Assembly (NCBI GenBank): GCA_963778225.1
Contig: CAVZTR010000008.1
Location: 62,001 to 126,000 of the forward strand
Direction: 5' to 3'
Length of the DNA: 64,000 nt
Origin: JAGVSR01 sp963778225
GTDB taxonomy: Bacteria > Pseudomonadota > Alphaproteobacteria > Rhizobiales > Hyphomicrobiaceae
Shown here in pieces: positions 60,981 through 64,000 of this stretch (position 1 is the stretch's first letter; every line of letters starts with the position of its first letter). Under the pieces are notes generated by a model that was not told the origin of the DNA, ran no database searches, and saw only the letters and a list, made by a program, of their open reading frames with translations. A program made the position numbers and the translations under genes.

Positions 60981-62063
60981 ATGACCGCCCTGCCCGAAGA
61001 AAAGCTGGAAAAGCTGCTGGAACGCTGGGAATCCATCCAGGCGGAACTCAACCAGGGTGCGAGCCCGGCCGTCTATGCCAAGCTGACCAAGGAATTTGCC
61101 GATATCAGTCCCGTCGTGGGTGCCATCCGCCGCCTGCGCGCAACCCGTGATGAAGCAGCCGACCTCGAGGCCATGCTGCGCGATCCTTCGGCCGACAAGG
61201 ACATGGTCGCGCTGGCCCGGGAAGAACTGGAAACGCTGCAGCCGCGCATCGCCGACCAGGAGCAGGATCTGAAGATCCTGCTGCTGCCCAAGGATGCCGC
61301 CGATGAGCGCAGCGCCATTATCGAAGTGCGCGCCGGAACCGGCGGTGACGAAGCAGCCCTTTTCGCAGCCGACTTGTTCCGCATGTACCAGCGCTACGCC
61401 GACCTCAACGGCTGGACGTGCGAAATCATATCGATGTCCGAGAATGACCTCGGCGGCTACCGCGAGATCATCGCCTCGATCACCGGTCGTGGTGTGTTCT
61501 CCAAGCTCAAGTACGAAAGTGGCGCGCACCGCGTGCAGCGCGTTCCAGCCACCGAAAACCAGGGCCGCATCCACACATCGGCCGCGACCGTCGCGGTTCT
61601 GCCCGAAGCCGAGGATGTCGATATCGACATCCGTCCCGAAGACATTCGCATCGATACGATGCGCGCCTCCGGCGCCGGCGGCCAGCACGTCAACAAGACG
61701 GACAGCGCCGTCCGCATCACCCATCTCCCGACCGGCATCATCGTCGTGTCGGCCGAAAAATCGCAGCACCAGAACCGCAAGCTTGCGATGCAGGTCCTGC
61801 GCTCGCGCCTCTATGAGGTCGAGCGCGAAAAGGTCGATAGCGCCCGCAGCGAAGCGCGCAAATCACAAGTCGGCTCCGGCGACCGCTCACAACGCATCCG
61901 GACCTACAACTTTCCGCAAGGCCGCGTCACCGATCACCGGATCAATCTCACCGTGCACAACATCGAGCGTGTGATGGAGGGTACGGGCCTCGGCGAAATC
62001 ATCGATGCGCTCGTCACGCAGCGGCAGGCCGAACTGTTGTCGGACTTCGAGAACAATGCCTGA
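60981..62063 (+). CDS. prfA: Peptide chain release factor 1
   Basis: 360 residues. The stop-codon recognition motif PAT lies at 189-191 and the catalytic GGQ at 233-235 (GAGGQHVNKTDSAVRITHLPTGI). It recognises UAA and UAG and promotes hydrolysis of the peptidyl-tRNA on the ribosome. Its stop overlaps the start of prmC by 8 nt (62056-62063), so the modifying enzyme is coupled to its substrate. Confidence 0.97.
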   Translation: MTALPEEKLEKLLERWESIQAELNQGASPAVYAKLTKEFADISPVVGAIRRLRATRDEAADLEAMLRDPSADKDMVALAREELETLQPRIADQEQDLKILLLPKDAADERSAIIEVRAGTGGDEAALFAADLFRMYQRYADLNGWTCEIISMSENDLGGYREIIASITGRGVFSKLKYESGAHRVQRVPATENQGRIHTSAATVAVLPEAEDVDIDIRPEDIRIDTMRASGAGGQHVNKTDSAVRITHLPTGIIVVSAEKSQHQNRKLAMQVLRSRLYEVEREKVDSARSEARKSQVGSGDRSQRIRTYNFPQGRVTDHRINLTVHNIERVMEGTGLGEIIDALVTQRQAELLSDFENNA

Positions 62064-62949
62064 GGCAATCTCCGGCTTCGAAGGCAAGCCGCTATCGGTC
62101 GTACGCCGCACGGTACGAACGATGCTGTCGGAGGCGGGTTTCAGTGAAGCCGAACGCGAGGCGCGCCTACTGGTGCAACACGCAACGGCGTTGATGCCGG
62201 AACAAGTGTTGCTCAGTGACGCGCGCCTGCTGACTGCCGGCGAAGCAAAAAGCCTTGCCGAAGCTCTGACACGCCGCCTTGCCCATGAGCCGTTGTCACG
62301 CATCCGTGGCGAACGCGACTTCTATGGCCGCACATTCGCGATCACGCCGGCCGTGCTGGATCCGAGGCCGGAAACCGAGACATTGATCGATCTCGTCCTG
62401 CAATGGGCGGACGAAACCGGCGGCCGCGACCGGCCACTCGATATCATCGACATCGGCACAGGGTCCGGCGCGATCCTCATCACGCTCCTCGCCGAACTGC
62501 CGCGCGCAACAGGTCTTGGCACGGACGTGTCGCCGGATGCGTTGCTGGTTGCGAGAAGCAATGCCGTCCGCAATGCCGTCGCTGGCCGCGCACGGTTCGA
62601 ACTGGCGCACGCGCTCGACGGCATCGACGGCCCGTTCGACATTCTCGTCTCCAACCCACCCTACATTCCAAGTGCCGACGTACTGAGACTCGAGGCGGCC
62701 GTGCGCGATTACGATCCGGCGCTGGCCCTCGATGGCGGTCCCGACGGCTTGCGCATTTACAGGCAAATTGCCGCCCGGGCCGGAGCCGTGGTCCCATCTG
62801 GGCTCATTGCCCTAGAAGTTGGGGCTGGGCAGGCGGCAGACGTCTCCCGCATCCTGACGGAAAATGTGGAAAACCGGAGGGGCACCCCGTGGACCCGGGC
62901 AGATCTGGGCGGACACGACCGTACTGTGGCGCTGCTGACACAACGCTAA
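62056..62949 (+). CDS. prmC: Release factor glutamine methyltransferase PrmC
   Basis: 297 residues from the ATG at 62056. The SAM-binding motif is IIDIGTGSGAILITLLAE (130-147) and the active-site NPPY is at 200-203. The N-terminal helical domain (about 10-85) binds the release factor. It methylates the glutamine of the GGQ motif in RF1 and RF2. The longer open frame beginning at 62005 lies inside prfA and is rejected. Confidence 0.95.
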   Translation: MPEAISGFEGKPLSVVRRTVRTMLSEAGFSEAEREARLLVQHATALMPEQVLLSDARLLTAGEAKSLAEALTRRLAHEPLSRIRGERDFYGRTFAITPAVLDPRPETETLIDLVLQWADETGGRDRPLDIIDIGTGSGAILITLLAELPRATGLGTDVSPDALLVARSNAVRNAVAGRARFELAHALDGIDGPFDILVSNPPYIPSADVLRLEAAVRDYDPALALDGGPDGLRIYRQIAARAGAVVPSGLIALEVGAGQAADVSRILTENVENRRGTPWTRADLGGHDRTVALLTQR

Positions 62950-63441
62950 CCCTCCGCGCGAAAAGTATTGGAATCGTGAGGCAAGCGGGGTAGTGTTCTC
63001 CCAACAGCAATACACCTCCGGCAGACGAACGAGCAACTTGCCGTCTGGGGGCCCGGGGTGTCAGATGCCATGATGGGGCTTACGGTCGGCAAGGGTCCGA
63101 CTGCTCCCGGCGAGCGCCGCTCCGGCAGGCGCAGTAGCCATCGAGCCAATTCCGACACGATGAAGCAGCTGTCCAGTTGATCACAGTCGTGCGTTCACTC
63201 TCCGCTTCGTTTCCGGCGACGGGTCTTGATCCGCAGCGTCCGGCGAAATGGGAAGGTCTGGGTCTGAGACCGCTTTTCTGGTCATGAGGCCCCGGAAACC
63301 AGGTCGAAACCAGGTCGCCGGTGATGGCCCTGGAACGAACTGCGCTACGCGCAAAACCCGTTTGGGACGCGCCGTGCAGCCGCCTTAGCCAAACGAAAAG
63401 ACGTATCCGATAACCAGTGACATAGGTTGAGATTGGAGCCC
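62950..63441. other. Intergenic region before the DUF4167 gene
   Basis: About 490 bp with no convincing gene. A 36-codon frame at about 63070-63180 exists but is basic and has no support. A short direct repeat (AACCAGGTCG twice within 63295-63320) is present. No clear promoter or RNA was recognised. Position-wise the region should contain the promoter of the DUF4167 gene. Confidence 0.5.
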
Positions 63442-64000
63442 ATGAGGCAGGGACAGCAGAACCGCAGAGGCCGCGGCCGCAACAACAATAATCAGAACAA
63501 TAATCAGCAGCGCAAAGGCCAGAACCCGCTGACGCGGAGCTTCGAAAGCAATGGTCCCGATGTGAAGTTGCGCGGCACGCCCGCCCACATCGCCGAAAAA
63601 TACATGTCGCTGGCCCGCGATGCTCAGTCGTCCGGCGATCCGGTTTTGGCTGAGAATTATCTCCAGCACGCCGAACACTATAATCGCATCATCATGGCCT
63701 ACCGCGAACAGCAGGTGAGCCAGGGCGGCGCCGATCCCGGCTACAACGGCAACTTTACGCCCCAGAACCGCGGCGATGGCTACGGCAGCGAGGATGGCGA
63801 CGAGGGCTTCGACGGCCAGACGGACGCCCCGGTGGTCGCCCGTCAATTCGGCAACGAGCAGCCGCGCATCCCGGAAGGCGGCGGCGAACGCCGCTATGAG
63901 GATCGCCCGCAGCGCTCGCACGAACATCGCCCCCAGCACCAGAGCCGCGACCGCGATCGCGATCGTGGCTACCAGGGTGATCGCGGCGGCTACCGCGACC
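63442..64000 (+). CDS. DUF4167 domain-containing protein (partial, runs off the window)
   Basis: The start ATG at 63442 is followed by 186 residues still open at the window edge. The N-terminus is basic and Asn/Gln-rich (RQGQQNRRGRGRNNNN). The DUF4167 domain follows (about 30-90): RSFESNGPDVKLRGTPAHIAEKYMSLARDAQSSGDPVLAENYLQHAEHYNRIIM, the family signature. The tail becomes Asp/Arg/Gly-rich and repetitive (RDRDRDRGYQGDRGG). In alphaproteobacteria this gene commonly follows prmC. Its function is not established, though an RNA-associated role is a guess from the Arg/Gly tail. Confidence 0.85.
   Translation, partial: MRQGQQNRRGRGRNNNNQNNNQQRKGQNPLTRSFESNGPDVKLRGTPAHIAEKYMSLARDAQSSGDPVLAENYLQHAEHYNRIIMAYREQQVSQGGADPGYNGNFTPQNRGDGYGSEDGDEGFDGQTDAPVVARQFGNEQPRIPEGGGERRYEDRPQRSHEHRPQHQSRDRDRDRGYQGDRGGYRD

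Noticed and set aside
63070..63180. A 36-codon frame beginning ATGATGGGG in the gap before DUF4167
   Set aside because: There is no ribosome-binding site or family match, and it is too short to support on its own.
1..64000. CRISPR arrays, rRNA or tRNA genes, insertion sequences, prophage
   Set aside because: No regularly spaced repeats, no T-loop GGTTCRA-type cloverleaf in any gap, and no transposase or phage protein among the genes.

Overview
The window reads as chromosomal DNA of an alphaproteobacterium of the order Hyphomicrobiales (Rhizobiales), quite possibly Hyphomicrobiaceae. It is GC-rich and densely coding with short intergenic gaps. Several gene neighbourhoods are typical of that order: bolA / J-domain gene / cobS / cobT, then rpmB / DUF3108 / SUV3-like helicase / S4 protein / fdxA / carD; xerD next to aroK-aroB; ubiG divergent from lysC, followed by ptsP, an HTH-membrane protein and prfA-prmC. 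The order-level placement is inferred from gene content and order; no rRNA or tRNA is present to confirm it.

Layout. 1-5.2 kb: end of a TPR protein, a sugar MFS transporter, a TetR regulator, a DUF4174 protein, a gene-free stretch of about 0.9 kb with GC-rich palindromes, a DUF2852 protein behind a perfect operator-like inverted repeat, and a metallophosphoesterase. 5.2-10.3 kb: a minus-strand biotin operon bioB-bioF-bioD-bioA-bioZ with overlapping genes; bioA carries an apparent 1-nt frameshift. 10.5-17.1 kb: small exported proteins, an L,D-transpeptidase, a PhoX-type phosphatase, and a comF-grxC-amidase-DUF1178 cluster. 17.1-25.5 kb: methyltransferase, prolyl aminopeptidase, xerD, a large exported protein, aroK-aroB and a CorC/CNNM-type protein. 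25.5-40.8 kb: the conserved cobT-cobS ... carD neighbourhood and a thermonuclease-fold protein. 40.8-47.7 kb: a 1448-residue RTX protein, an alpha/beta hydrolase with membrane segments and an HdeD-like protein, with an AT-rich upstream region. 47.7-55.3 kb: bactofilin, a second CNNM-type protein, DUF4112, a flavodoxin-fold reductase, a B12-binding radical SAM protein resembling hopanoid 2-methylase HpnP, a Crp/Fnr regulator and a frameshifted HWE-type histidine kinase. 55.3-64 kb: ubiG, lysC, ptsP, a frameshifted HTH/transmembrane protein, prfA, prmC and the start of a DUF4167 protein that runs off the window.

How the genes work together. The bio genes would make biotin from a BioZ-derived pimeloyl thioester. 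CobS and CobT are the AAA+ and VWA partners of aerobic cobaltochelatase (CobN is not in the window), and cobalamin would serve the B12-type radical SAM enzyme. AroK and AroB are steps of the shikimate pathway. PrfA and PrmC are a release factor and its modifying enzyme. PtsP is the first enzyme of the nitrogen PTS.

The strongest unusual signals are four reading-frame breaks, each explained by one extra base (bioA, helicase C-terminus, HWE kinase, HTH-membrane protein). They may be assembly errors or real lesions. Others are a CarD with an extra N-terminal tail of about 218 residues rich in Ala/Lys/Pro, a possible terminated leader RNA ahead of carD, a three-copy REP-like hairpin around bolA, and the operator upstream of the DUF2852 gene. 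No CRISPR array, prophage, insertion sequence or clearly new multi-gene system was found.
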